From contig NZ_CP062165.1 in NCBI RefSeq assembly GCF_014844075.1, positions 1,364,001 to 1,428,000 on the forward strand: a DNA stretch of 64,000 bases, read 5' to 3'. How positions within the stretch are numbered: the first letter of the stretch is position 1; each line of letters begins with the position of its first letter. The stretch comes from Paenibacillus sp. JNUCC-31. GTDB lineage: Bacteria > Bacillota > Bacilli > Paenibacillales > Paenibacillaceae. Below are positions 56,173 through 64,000 of this stretch, one piece after another. The notes under the pieces were generated by a model that was not told the origin of the DNA, made no database searches, and saw only the letters and a list, made by a program, of their open reading frames with translations. The position numbers were made by a program, and so were the translations under genes.

Positions 56173-56307
56173 GTGCCTTTATGCACCAAATTCGAATTGT
56201 TCATTATATCCTTCCCTCTCCATCTATCGAAAAGCAGCCCAAATTCCGACATATTACATAAGAGCTCATCAGCTCATTCATTACAGATTTCGGGGGGAGA
56301 TGGCAAC

Positions 56308-58368
56308 ATGTCACAGCTTGCAAAAAAGAGGGGCTTCAGATTATCAAGCATCGCTAACACTTTGTCCATGGTGTTATTAGTCATTATCGTTGTCGTCTTT
56401 TCTATTCTGGGAACGTTTATGTTCTCCAGTACCCGAAGCATCCTGATTAAGCAGCAGGAATCTATGCTTCAAACCAAGACACAAGCCATCGTCAGTGAAT
56501 TCGATGCACTATTTAAGGAAAAAGGTTCACTTGTTAAACAGATGTCTACAAATAATCTATTTAAACAATACATTGAAACGACGGAGCCCGGAACGGTAAA
56601 AACATCAGAATATGCCGCAGAGACGCAAGCCACATTGGCAGCCATTGTTGCGGCCGAACCTTCCTTTGCAGATGCGTGGGTAGCAGGGGTATCCGGCAAA
56701 GGATTCTGGTTCCAGAATGACGGAGTATCATCCGATTCCGCATTTGTTATCCAGGATCGTCCGTATTACAAACCGGCAGTTGCAGCAAACGGCTTGTATT
56801 ACTCCGATCCGTATGCAGATATTGCTTCGGGAAATGTACTCATGGGTATCTTCTACCCGGTTAAGAATGACAGCGGGGAATTAATCGGGTTTGTCGTGGC
56901 TGATATCGCCTTTAAAGACATTCCTGCCATTATGAAAAGCTACACGCTCGGAAGTACAGGGTATTCCATCCTAGCCTCCAAAACCGGAGATATTCTGTAT
57001 CACCCTGATCAGAATAAGGTGCTGAAGGAAAAAATTACGGATAGCCCGGGTGATCTCGGAGAAATCGGACAGAAAATGGTTGCTGGCGAATCCGGGGTAC
57101 AGCTGATTAATGATAATGGGGAAAATCGTTATATCGGATATGCCACCAGCAAAGATACGGGATGGTCGGTAGGCTTAACCATTTCCGAGAAAGAAGTCAT
57201 GGATGAATTACAAACCTTTACCACGATTACACTTGGCGGCTTCATTATTGCGGCGATTGTGCTCGTTGTCATGGCGTATATCACCCTTCGTTACCTGCTG
57301 AGATCCATACCGAAGCTGCTGGAGAAAATCAAGTTGATTGAAAACGGGGATTTAACGGTTCCGTTTGATAGCAAATCCAATAATGAAATCGGGCAAATTT
57401 CTCAGGGAATTCACCATATGGTGCAAAATATTCAGCGAATGCTGCAGATGGTTGGCAGCTCCGCCCAGGTCTTGAATCAGTCTTCTGACGACCTGCAATC
57501 CATTTCTTCCAGAACGGCTATAACGATGAATGATACAGCAACCGCCGTTAATGAAATCGCTAATGCAACCAATTATCAATCCATCGAAACCGAGAACATT
57601 TTACGCAAAACCGGAAACTTGTCTGGACAAATTGATGAAATTGCCAGCGATGCCCAAGCCATCGAGACGATGGTGCAGACTTCTGCCAAACAAAGCGAAA
57701 TGGGGCTTCATGTCGTGGAACAGTTGTCCAAATGGGCCGCAGAAAATCATCACTCCACACAGACCATGTCATCCATTATTCAGGATATTGATCTGAGCCG
57801 TAATGAAATATCCAGTTTTGTAGACACGGTTAAACAAATTGCTTCACAGACCAATCTGCTGGCGCTAAATGCTTCCATTGAAGCTGCACGTGCTGGTGAA
57901 CATGGCAGAGGTTTTGCTGTCGTCGCCGAGGAGGTACGCAAGCTTGCTGAGCAGACTGCACAGGCGACTGAAGAAATTAACAAAAAGGTACATGTGATAG
58001 AAGAGAAAACAAACGTATCCGTAGAGCATACTGCCCGAAGTTTGAACATTGCTGAAGAAAATGCCAAATCCGTAGAGAACACCAAACAAGTCTTCTTTAA
58101 CATTAACAAGGATTTGGAACATTTGAAATTGCGCATGATTCAGATCAGCAGCAACACTGCCAATATTCATAAGCATAAAGATGAGATTTTGCAAGCATTG
58201 GAGATCATTTCTTCCACAACTGAGCAGAACTCCGCTTCAACCGAAGAGGTTAGCGCGAGTACACAGGAACAACTGGATAGCATCGAACAGGTTGCGGATC
58301 TCTCCAAACAATTGAATCAGTTGTCTACGAAGCTACAGGAGGAATTAACCGAATTCAAGGTCGAATAA
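56308..58368 (+). CDS. Methyl-accepting chemotaxis protein with dCache-type sensor
   Basis: A 686-residue chemoreceptor. TM1 is at about 17-38 ([17 protein letters not shown]), then a periplasmic-type dCache domain (about 40-300) with the [20 protein letters not shown] ligand-pocket segment, TM2 (about 307-330), HAMP (about 331-385) and a methyl-accepting signalling domain. The hairpin tip reads [20 protein letters not shown] with adjacent [15 protein letters not shown], the highly conserved CheA/CheW contact. The ATG at 56308 has GGGGGGAG upstream; an open frame starting at 56173 lacks a ribosome binding site and runs through the preceding terminator. The ligand is unknown, possibly an amino acid. 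Confidence 0.93.
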   Translation: MSQLAKKRGFRLSSIANTLSMVLLVIIVVVFSILGTFMFSSTRSILIKQQESMLQTKTQAIVSEFDALFKEKGSLVKQMSTNNLFKQYIETTEPGTVKTSEYAAETQATLAAIVAAEPSFADAWVAGVSGKGFWFQNDGVSSDSAFVIQDRPYYKPAVAANGLYYSDPYADIASGNVLMGIFYPVKNDSGELIGFVVADIAFKDIPAIMKSYTLGSTGYSILASKTGDILYHPDQNKVLKEKITDSPGDLGEIGQKMVAGESGVQLINDNGENRYIGYATSKDTGWSVGLTISEKEVMDELQTFTTITLGGFIIAAIVLVVMAYITLRYLLRSIPKLLEKIKLIENGDLTVPFDSKSNNEIGQISQGIHHMVQNIQRMLQMVGSSAQVLNQSSDDLQSISSRTAITMNDTATAVNEIANATNYQSIETENILRKTGNLSGQIDEIASDAQAIETMVQTSAKQSEMGLHVVEQLSKWAAENHHSTQTMSSIIQDIDLSRNEISSFVDTVKQIASQTNLLALNASIEAARAGEHGRGFAVVAEEVRKLAEQTAQATEEINKKVHVIEEKTNVSVEHTARSLNIAEENAKSVENTKQVFFNINKDLEHLKLRMIQISSNTANIHKHKDEILQALEIISSTTEQNSASTEEVSASTQEQLDSIEQVADLSKQLNQLSTKLQEELTEFKVE

Positions 58369-58428
58369 TACCGTTTGGTAGAGGATAAGGAGTCACTCTA
58401 TTAAGCGTTACTCCTCAGCAATATCCCC

Positions 58429-58498
58429 CAGGTCTACAGGTGCACATGAGCTTCACGTTTGTTAATGTGAGCTTTACACACTGTAGACCTGTTTTTTA
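58429..58498 (+). terminator. Rho-independent terminator after the chemoreceptor gene
   Basis: An 11-bp stem CAGGTCTACAG/CTGTAGACCTG with a long, itself structured, loop, followed by a T-tract. It lies about 60 bp after the stop codon. Confidence 0.85.
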
Positions 58499-58570
58499 TT
58501 AGGTAAAGACTACATATGAGCAGGTGCAACCTCGCATAGTTGGACATGCAAACTGGCTTAACCATAAACA

Positions 58571-58624
58571 AAAAGGGTAACCGATAGGTCATGAGCATGA
58601 CATGACTTATCGGTTACCCCTTTG
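58571..58624 (-). terminator. Rho-independent terminator of the siderophore-uptake operon
   Basis: A near-perfect stem of about 18 bp, GGGTAACCGATA/TATCGGTTACCC extended by GTCATG/CATGAC, followed on the minus strand by TTTTTGTTT. Confidence 0.9.
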
Positions 58625-58675
58625 AAGCGAGAGTGGAATCAATCCCTTTCGAGACAGCCCCCTGAATTAACATCG

Positions 58676-60724
58676 TTATACGGACTTGCGCCAGTTGGAA
58701 CGATACATCAGATACAGGAAGTACGGCGTTCCAATGATTGCAATGAGTATGCCAGATGGGATCTCTGTTGGCGCCATGACCGTTCTGCCGATCGTATCGG
58801 CCAATACCAGCATGACTGCCCCCGCCAATGCGGATAAAAACATGGATCGTCTTAATTTATGTCCTGTCAACAGCCGAACCATATGTGGTGCAATCAGACC
58901 GATAAAACCAACGGTCCCTACACAAGCGACAGCACCTGCTGCCAGCAGCACCCCTGTCGTCATGGCCAATAATCGTGTACGGCGCACACTCAATCCAAGT
59001 CCTGATGCACTATTGTCGTCAAATACCAACAGTTCGAATCTGCGAGCGAGCCACCAAGCCACCGGAACCAGGATAACTAAAAATATACCGATCGTCCTCA
59101 CCTGATCCCAGGTACGGGCATAGGTACTTCCGGTCAGCCAGATATATCCGCTGCTGCCATATACCGCACCACGTACAATCAGAATCTGAATACCTGCTCC
59201 AGCAATGGCAGACATCGCGATCCCCAGCAATACAACCGCAGACGGGTTCAGCCCTTTCCTCCAAGAGAGGGAGAACACAACCACTGCGGCGATGGCTGCA
59301 CCGATGATTGCCGCTATGGGCAGCAAATATATCGGAAGACCGGGCAACAAAATGAGGACCATCATTGCTCCAAGCCCAGCACCAGAGGACACACCCACGA
59401 TTGAAGCATCTGCCAGCGGATTACGCACCGCCATCTGGATTAACACACCGCTGATCGCCAGTGCAGCACCCGCACCTGCGGCAACAAGCGTACGCGGAAT
59501 TCGAAGCTGAATCAGCGCGGAGAACAGTCCATCCGATTGGAACAGACTCGGCAACAGATCGGCGAACGGAATGCGCATGCCGCCAAACATCGTACTGAGC
59601 AAGATCAGCAGCACAGTTATAACCGAAAATAATACGGCCATCGGGCCGAATGCAAAACGACGTGAAGGCGCTCCTGTACTCATTGAAGCGGACATGCCCG
59701 ACCCGTTAGCTGTCTTCATGCGTGTAAGTACAAGCCAGATCAGCCACGGCGCACCAATGATCGCCATTACAGCCCCTGTCGGCAGCTCCATGCTGGAGTT
59801 ATGCACCATCTTGGCGAGTACGTCTGCACCAATCAGGAGCGCCGCTCCCCATATAAAAACACCGGGTAACAGTAATCGATTGGAACGTACACCACTCAAT
59901 CGAACCAGATGCGGTGCCACGAGTCCCACGAAGCCAATTGGCCCGATTACACTGACGATCACCGCTGCCAGCAATACCGCGATAATCAAACCACCGGCAC
60001 GAGCGAGTCCAACCTTTTGACCCAAAGAGGAGGCCGTGGATTCATCCAGCTCCAGCATATCCCACTGTCTGGACAAGATTAGCGCGAGAATGGTAATACC
60101 AATTACCCAAGGCCAAGCATAAGTTACGCCACTCCAATCATTCTGAACGAGTGTTCCCGAACCCCAAAGAAAAAGTCCCTGCGTTTCCATGGAGAAAAAA
60201 ATATGCAGTGCGCTTGTAAATGAACCAAGCACCATCGACACGATCATACCGGATAACGCCAGTCGAACGGGGCTGGATCTTCGTCCTCCGCCCATGAAAT
60301 AAGCTGCGAATGCCGCAAGCAACCCCCCAAGAGCTGCGAATAGAAAAGGCGACTGACTCAATACGCCCGGAAAGAGAATGGCTCCCAGCACCACGATAAA
60401 ATATGCTCCTGCATTAATACCCAGTGTGTCTGACGCAGCGAGCGGATTTCGAGTGATCGTCTGCAACAGCGCTCCCGCAACAGCTAGCGCCCCTCCCGAG
60501 ATAATACCAATTACCGTACGTGGCATGCGCAAATCCCAGATCATATTGTGCTCCAATGTATTCTGTCTGCCCGTAAGTGCGTCCCAAACGGTGTGCAATG
60601 AAATGGCTGCCTCTCCATAACAAAGGCTTACAAAAAAAAGCACGATGAGAGCGGATAGACCGCCCCCATATATGCTTATTGTGCGCCAGTTCATAGCTGG
60701 CTTTGCTCCCTGAACCGAACTCAT
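58676..60724 (-). CDS. Double-length FecCD-type siderophore permease (FhuB-like)
   Basis: A 682-residue protein made of two tandem FecCD permease units (about 1-335 and 345-682), about 18-20 helices. Each half repeats the family motifs: LRMPRTVIGIISGGALAVAG and LRIPRTLVAAGAGAALAISG, then TRNPLA/VRNPLA, and GPIGFVGLVAPHLVRL versus GTVGFIGLIAPHMVRL. It forms the whole transmembrane channel of a ferric-siderophore importer. It overlaps the binding protein gene by four bases. No ATPase gene is present; a FhuC-like or YusV-like ATPase elsewhere must energise it. Confidence 0.94.
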   Translation of the reverse strand: MSSVQGAKPAMNWRTISIYGGGLSALIVLFFVSLCYGEAAISLHTVWDALTGRQNTLEHNMIWDLRMPRTVIGIISGGALAVAGALLQTITRNPLAASDTLGINAGAYFIVVLGAILFPGVLSQSPFLFAALGGLLAAFAAYFMGGGRRSSPVRLALSGMIVSMVLGSFTSALHIFFSMETQGLFLWGSGTLVQNDWSGVTYAWPWVIGITILALILSRQWDMLELDESTASSLGQKVGLARAGGLIIAVLLAAVIVSVIGPIGFVGLVAPHLVRLSGVRSNRLLLPGVFIWGAALLIGADVLAKMVHNSSMELPTGAVMAIIGAPWLIWLVLTRMKTANGSGMSASMSTGAPSRRFAFGPMAVLFSVITVLLILLSTMFGGMRIPFADLLPSLFQSDGLFSALIQLRIPRTLVAAGAGAALAISGVLIQMAVRNPLADASIVGVSSGAGLGAMMVLILLPGLPIYLLPIAAIIGAAIAAVVVFSLSWRKGLNPSAVVLLGIAMSAIAGAGIQILIVRGAVYGSSGYIWLTGSTYARTWDQVRTIGIFLVILVPVAWWLARRFELLVFDDNSASGLGLSVRRTRLLAMTTGVLLAAGAVACVGTVGFIGLIAPHMVRLLTGHKLRRSMFLSALAGAVMLVLADTIGRTVMAPTEIPSGILIAIIGTPYFLYLMYRSNWRKSV

Positions 60725-61722
60725 TTGGTGATCGCCTCAACAACCCCGTCAACTAATACTTTGGAGGAGATCGGTCCACCAAATGTCCAAGTTGTACTAT
60801 CGAGTTGATAAATACGTTTATCCTTCACAAAGTTCAGTCCATTCCAAACCGAGTTATCTTTCATCGCTGTGCCAAAAACATCATCGTCTGGCTGTGTAAT
60901 ATAAATGAAGTTACTGTCCTGTACGGTCGACAGTGATTCAATTCCTACAGTGGAGAATCCATACCCTTCAACCTTGTCCGGCTGCCAATCGTTAACCATG
61001 CCGATTTTGTCCAATGTGCCGATGACGACCGAGTTATCGGTAAACATACGCAGACTGGCCGCATTTTGATATGTGAATGCCTGTGTCAGGGCAAAGTGGA
61101 AATTATCTTTACCGGCAGCAGCCAATTTTTCTTTGGCTTCTACATAATGCTGATCCAGTTCATCCAGCACTTGTTTCGCTTTGTCCTCTTTGCCAAGAGC
61201 AATTGCGATGTTATTAAATATATCTGTCATTTTGTCATAATTATAGCCATCGCCATCATAAGGGTCGAATTCAATCGTTGGTGCAATTGCATTAAGCTGA
61301 TCGTAAACAGCATTATTATTATCTGCATTAGCAATGATGAGATCCGGCTTCAATGCAGCAATCGCTTCCAGATTCGGCTCACTCCGTGTTCCAATATCTG
61401 TTACACTGTCATCCAGCGCTGCTTCGGGTGTTACATAGACTTTATAATTGGCGTTATCTGCATTACCTACTGGCTGAACGCCCAGTGCAACCACATCTTC
61501 GGTATATGTCCATTCCAGCGTAACCACACGCTCTGCCGGTTTGTCCAGCTTAAGCTCCCCGCGTTTATGCTTAACCGTTACCGGACCTGCTGTCTCTTCG
61601 GCCGGAGCACTACCGGAATCGGCATCCTGACTTGGTTCAGTAGTACTATTGGTTTTACCGCAACCCGCCAGAACCAGCACAAACGCCAGCATGATTAGAA
61701 GTCCGTTCAAGCTTTTTTTCAT
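60721..61722 (-). CDS. Ferric-siderophore-binding lipoprotein
   Basis: A 333-residue periplasmic-binding-type lipoprotein of the FhuD/BtuF class III fold. The signal peptide ends in the lipobox LAGC (Cys21). Motifs: RVVTLEWTYTEDVVALGVQP, LEAIAALKPDLIIANADN and the closing WTFGGPISSKVLVDGVVEAI. Start ATG at 61722 with GGGGAGAAAG upstream. The Fur box and promoter at 61756-61811 control it together with the permease. The specificity (hydroxamate, catecholate or citrate) cannot be told. Confidence 0.93.
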   Translation of the reverse strand: MKKSLNGLLIMLAFVLVLAGCGKTNSTTEPSQDADSGSAPAEETAGPVTVKHKRGELKLDKPAERVVTLEWTYTEDVVALGVQPVGNADNANYKVYVTPEAALDDSVTDIGTRSEPNLEAIAALKPDLIIANADNNNAVYDQLNAIAPTIEFDPYDGDGYNYDKMTDIFNNIAIALGKEDKAKQVLDELDQHYVEAKEKLAAAGKDNFHFALTQAFTYQNAASLRMFTDNSVVIGTLDKIGMVNDWQPDKVEGYGFSTVGIESLSTVQDSNFIYITQPDDDVFGTAMKDNSVWNGLNFVKDKRIYQLDSTTWTFGGPISSKVLVDGVVEAITK

Positions 61723-61755
61723 ATCTCTTTCTCCCCTGTTTATATGTATTTATAT

Positions 61756-61774
61756 GATAACAATTATCATTATC
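61756..61774 (-). promoter_or_regulatory. Fur box
   Basis: On the minus strand GATAATGATAATTGTTATC matches the 19-bp Fur consensus at 17 positions. It lies immediately downstream of the -10 box. A second weaker, AT-rich Fur-like stretch is at 61821-61841, upstream of the -35. Confidence 0.92.
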
Positions 61775-61782
61775 ACTTATGG

Positions 61783-61811
61783 ATTATCCTGTAGAATTGC
61801 GATTTTGTCAA
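61783..61811 (-). promoter_or_regulatory. Sigma-A promoter of the siderophore-uptake operon
   Basis: TTGACA (61806-61811) and GATAAT (61783-61788) with an ideal 17-base spacer on the minus strand; the Fur box overlaps the expected start site. Confidence 0.88.
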
Positions 61812-61876
61812 TTCAAAAGAGTTATTATTATCATTTATAATCGCTTCCCGTCACAATATGAGGAGTGAAAAATGAA

Positions 61877-61908
61877 AGAACCCGCGATCTAGGCGGGCTC
61901 TCCAGCGT
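61877..61908 (-). terminator. Rho-independent terminator after the CueP-like gene
   Basis: On the minus strand the hairpin AGAGCCCGC/GCGGGTTCT (61877-61901) is followed by TTTCATTTTTC. Confidence 0.75.
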
Positions 61909-62007
61909 ACAAGAAACATCCTGCTCTCCGATGGGAAAGATGGACTGGGTCCCATTATGGAATACAGGGATCATTCGAAGATATTCCGTATCTTCCCTTT
62001 CCGATAA

Positions 62008-62550
62008 CTAACTCAACTGCATCGTTGTAATGCATGTATTATCTTCTTCATATGTAGACAGCTGTGTCTCTGCGACCTTACCATCATGCACCACACGAAT
62101 GAGGTATGACTTATCCCTGGCTAACCAGAAATCCATAAAACCATTGGAACCGGCTTTTATCTCAGCATCTTTCATCAGCGTATTGCCTTCGGAGTCATGG
62201 ATCGTCACCATGAATTTCTTATTTTTCATTTCGCCCTGGCATCCGGTCAGGCTATGAATTGCACAAGGGTGAGTTTGCTCCACGTAAGGCGCAATGGAAA
62301 GAAAAAACTCATTTTCAGGCAAATCATAGGTTTTCGTTTCGTTATCCTTATCGGTAACCGTTAATTGAGTTGCGTTGATCGAGGCAGATTCCGGTGTCTC
62401 TTTGCCTGTGCTGATATCTTCTACCAATTTTCTAATATTGGGTGCTTCGGCGTTACCTGCCTCCTCCCTTCCCACATTACCAGTAATCAGATAGGCTCCC
62501 AGCACAATGACAACTACTAAACTGGCAATGATCCACATTTGTTTTTTCAT
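62008..62550 (-). CDS. CueP-family metal-binding protein, membrane-anchored
   Basis: A 180-residue exported protein with an uncleaved-looking N-terminal hydrophobic segment (about 6-24). The rest matches the CueP family: LPENEFFLSIAPYVEQTHPC, SLTGCQGEM, NGFMDFWLARDKSYL and the C-terminal NTCITTMQL. The conserved Cys and His residues (HPC, HSLTGC, TC) are the candidate metal ligands. Salmonella CueP is a periplasmic copper protein; the role in Gram-positives is less clear. It stands alone between the Fur-regulated operon and an intergenic gap. Copper binding is inferred from family. Confidence 0.85.
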   Translation of the reverse strand: MKKQMWIIASLVVVIVLGAYLITGNVGREEAGNAEAPNIRKLVEDISTGKETPESASINATQLTVTDKDNETKTYDLPENEFFLSIAPYVEQTHPCAIHSLTGCQGEMKNKKFMVTIHDSEGNTLMKDAEIKAGSNGFMDFWLARDKSYLIRVVHDGKVAETQLSTYEEDNTCITTMQLS

Positions 62551-62975
62551 CTGACGTTCATCTCCTCGTCCGTTTAGGTTTATTATAAGGGAGAACGTAC
62601 CATCATGGACTTAATCGACATGGAGTTCACCAGATATTCACATATCTGTATGTTCCATTCGCATCATGCTAGATGGTCATTGAGGCTCTATAAAAACTGC
62701 CAAAAACCGGCGATCGGGTCACGCCATTGTCCTACGTCAAATTTGGCATATAAGTACAGTGCTCCATAAGCTTGCACGCATAAGGGTATGGTCTCTTCCT
62801 GACAAATGTTGTACATATGGGCTACCGCTCGCACGATGGTGACATGGTAAGCCTACCATGGCATGTTCCTATCCAATCCTATATAATAATATAAATTCTG
62901 GAAATCAATTTGAACAAGTTGAATCAATTATACGTGTCTAACCCATTCTAACTTGAGGAGCAGGAGGAATTTCCA
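62551..62975. other. Intergenic region between cueP-like and uppS-like genes
   Basis: A gap of 425 bp. I see no gene. A TATAAT at 62882-62887 on the plus strand could be the -10 box for the uppS-like gene but has a poor -35. Short palindromes occur near 62845-62862. Confidence 0.35.
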
Positions 62976-63746
62976 TTGAAATGGCACCGTGTACATAAAC
63001 AAAAACCTAATGCTATACATTCCGTCGACTGGACCGGGCTGGTCCCGAAACATATCGCGATCATGATGGATGGAAATGGGAGATGGGCGACGAGAAGAGG
63101 GTTGCCCAGAAGTGCCGGACACTATGCAGGAATGCAGACGATGCGGGAAGTGATAAGCATGTGCCACAAAAACGGGATCACCTCTCTAACCCTATATGCG
63201 TTCTCTACTGAAAACTGGAAAAGACCCAAGGAAGAGGTCGACTACATCATTAGTCTGGTGGTCGAATTTGTACAGGATACAACGGTCCAGGAATTGAATC
63301 AGAATAATATTAAAGTTAATTTTATTGGCGATATCTCGAAATTCCCGGAAGAAACACAGGAAGCAATGCGCAACGTGGTGGAACTAACCCGGGCTAACAG
63401 CGGAATGGCTGTTTACTTTGCAATGAATTATGGAGGGAAAAACGATATTGTGCAAGCCATCAAAACGTACATCCAAGAAAACGTCGATGAACACAAAGAA
63501 ACCTCGGAAATCTCCGAGGCAGAATTCGAAAAATTTTTGTATACAGGCGAAAATCCTGCCCCGGATCTGCTGATCCGGACAAGTGGAGAGAAACGGCTAA
63601 GCAATTTTCTATTATGGCAAGCCGCCTATTCCGAACTATGGTTTACGGATGTGATGTGGCCGGATTTCAATGAACAATTGTTATATGAATCCATTCTGTC
63701 TTATCAGCAGCGCAAGCAAAGAGCATTAGACGATGTAACAAAATAA
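62976..63746 (+). CDS. Cis-prenyltransferase (UppS family), orphan copy
   Basis: A 256-residue undecaprenyl-diphosphate-synthase-family enzyme condensing isopentenyl diphosphate onto allylic diphosphates. The signature IAIMMDGNGRWA contains the catalytic Asp; LTLYAFSTENWKRP, IRTSGEKRLSNFLLWQ and ELWF are conserved substrate-binding parts. TTG start at 62976 with AGGAGG (62962-62967) eight bases upstream. The usual uppS neighbours (frr, cdsA, dxr) are absent, so this is probably a second copy with a different chain length, role or expression. Confidence 0.9.
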   Translation: MKWHRVHKQKPNAIHSVDWTGLVPKHIAIMMDGNGRWATRRGLPRSAGHYAGMQTMREVISMCHKNGITSLTLYAFSTENWKRPKEEVDYIISLVVEFVQDTTVQELNQNNIKVNFIGDISKFPEETQEAMRNVVELTRANSGMAVYFAMNYGGKNDIVQAIKTYIQENVDEHKETSEISEAEFEKFLYTGENPAPDLLIRTSGEKRLSNFLLWQAAYSELWFTDVMWPDFNEQLLYESILSYQQRKQRALDDVTK

Positions 63747-63774
63747 TTCATCTTTGTTCCTGCCGATCCTCAGC

Positions 63775-64000
63775 TCAGATAAGATTTTAACCAGGGTTGG
63801 ATAACAGGGAGAACGGTACTGGGTTGCATCGCTTTGGTGTGATCCATATCCTCCCCCTTGATGATTTCGACGGTCCAGCCGAAGTTTTCTAGAATTTTTT
63901 TATTCTTTTGCAGCCGTTCCGCGATATTCACTGTCACATTCCCAAACTTTTCACCATATACAATTGTATCTTTCTCACCTGCAAAAGTTAATCTCGGGAT
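63775..64000 (-). CDS. Alpha/beta hydrolase, C-terminal part
   Basis: A partial gene entering from the right edge; 75 codons are visible, ending at the stop 63775-63777. The last strand and helix of an alpha/beta hydrolase are seen: LTFAGEKDTIVYG, with the catalytic acid in the E-K-D turn, and IIKGEDMDHTKAM with the catalytic His, then the closing helix VLPVIQPWL. The nucleophile lies outside the window. Confidence 0.7.

Noticed and set aside
56173..56307. 45-codon N-terminal extension of the chemoreceptor
   Set aside because: It starts within the terminator of the preceding gene, has no ribosome binding site, and would bury the first membrane helix; the ATG at 56308 has a strong site.
1..64000. 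CRISPR array, tRNA or rRNA genes, prophage
   Set aside because: No regularly spaced repeats, cloverleaf sequences, rRNA stretches or phage structural genes were noticed on either strand; this is a by-eye reading, not a model search.

Overview
The window reads as a chromosomal segment of a spore-forming, low-to-moderate GC Firmicute, most likely Paenibacillus or a close relative. The signs are strong AGGAGG-type ribosome binding sites with many TTG starts, a T-box leader, a LicT/SacY-type antiterminator with its RNA target, LplABC-type sugar importers with membrane-anchored AraC regulators, levansucrase next to an endolevanase, and a LoaP-type NusG paralogue beside a trans-AT polyketide cluster. 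The left end (1-24.7 kb) and the 31.4-32.5 kb stretch look more AT-rich than the glycan loci at 36-47 kb, which suggests separate acquisitions.

Region 1 (1-24.8 kb): the 5' part of a trans-AT polyketide synthase operon on the minus strand, cut by the left window edge. In transcription order: Sfp-type phosphopantetheinyl transferase, PksB-like metallo-hydrolase, an acyl-hydrolase/malonyl-transferase/enoyl-reductase fusion, an alpha/beta hydrolase, a methyltransferase, a 4794-residue PKS (ACP-ACP / KS-DH-KR-ACP / KS-KR-ACP / KS(His-less)-MT-ACP / KS-ACP-ACP), an AcpK-like free ACP and an active-site-Ser ketosynthase. The last two, plus 'Trp-flagged' tandem ACPs, announce a beta-branching step whose remaining enzymes should lie beyond position 1. 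Divergently transcribed are loaP (processive antiterminator), an MFS exporter and a small STAS-like protein. A hairpin in the leader of the PKS operon is a candidate LoaP target. The product cannot be named from this window.

Region 2 (24.8-31.4 kb): an IS3-type transposase remnant and a 34-codon ORF mark the junction to a sucrose/levan locus on the minus strand: PTS EIIBC, antiterminator, a RAT/terminator switch, levansucrase sacB and endolevanase levB. The antiterminator lacks both PRD2 histidines.

Region 3 (31.3-36.3 kb): small accessory genes: a RibD/DHFR-like reductase, a DUF5662-type gene behind a complete T-box leader, an ECF sigma/anti-sigma pair, a flavodoxin-fold quinone reductase divergent from a HxlR regulator, and an SDR.

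Region 4 (36.4-50.3 kb): a GlcNAc-glycan operon on the minus strand (LplB- and LplC-type permeases, lipoprotein binding protein, secreted GH18-like protein, NagB, NagA and a GH20-GH3 fusion) with a divergent AraC-type sensor-regulator. It codes for uptake and intracellular stripping of N-acetylhexosamine-containing oligosaccharides, deacetylation and deamination to fructose-6-phosphate.

Region 5 (50.3-58.5 kb): two secreted GH43 arabinoxylan enzymes with a perfect cre-like site upstream, then an aminotransferase and a dCache-type chemoreceptor.

Region 6 (58.5-64 kb): a Fur-controlled siderophore binding protein plus double-length FecCD permease, a CueP-family protein, an orphan UppS paralogue, and the end of an alpha/beta hydrolase cut by the right edge. 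No rRNA, tRNA or CRISPR array was seen.
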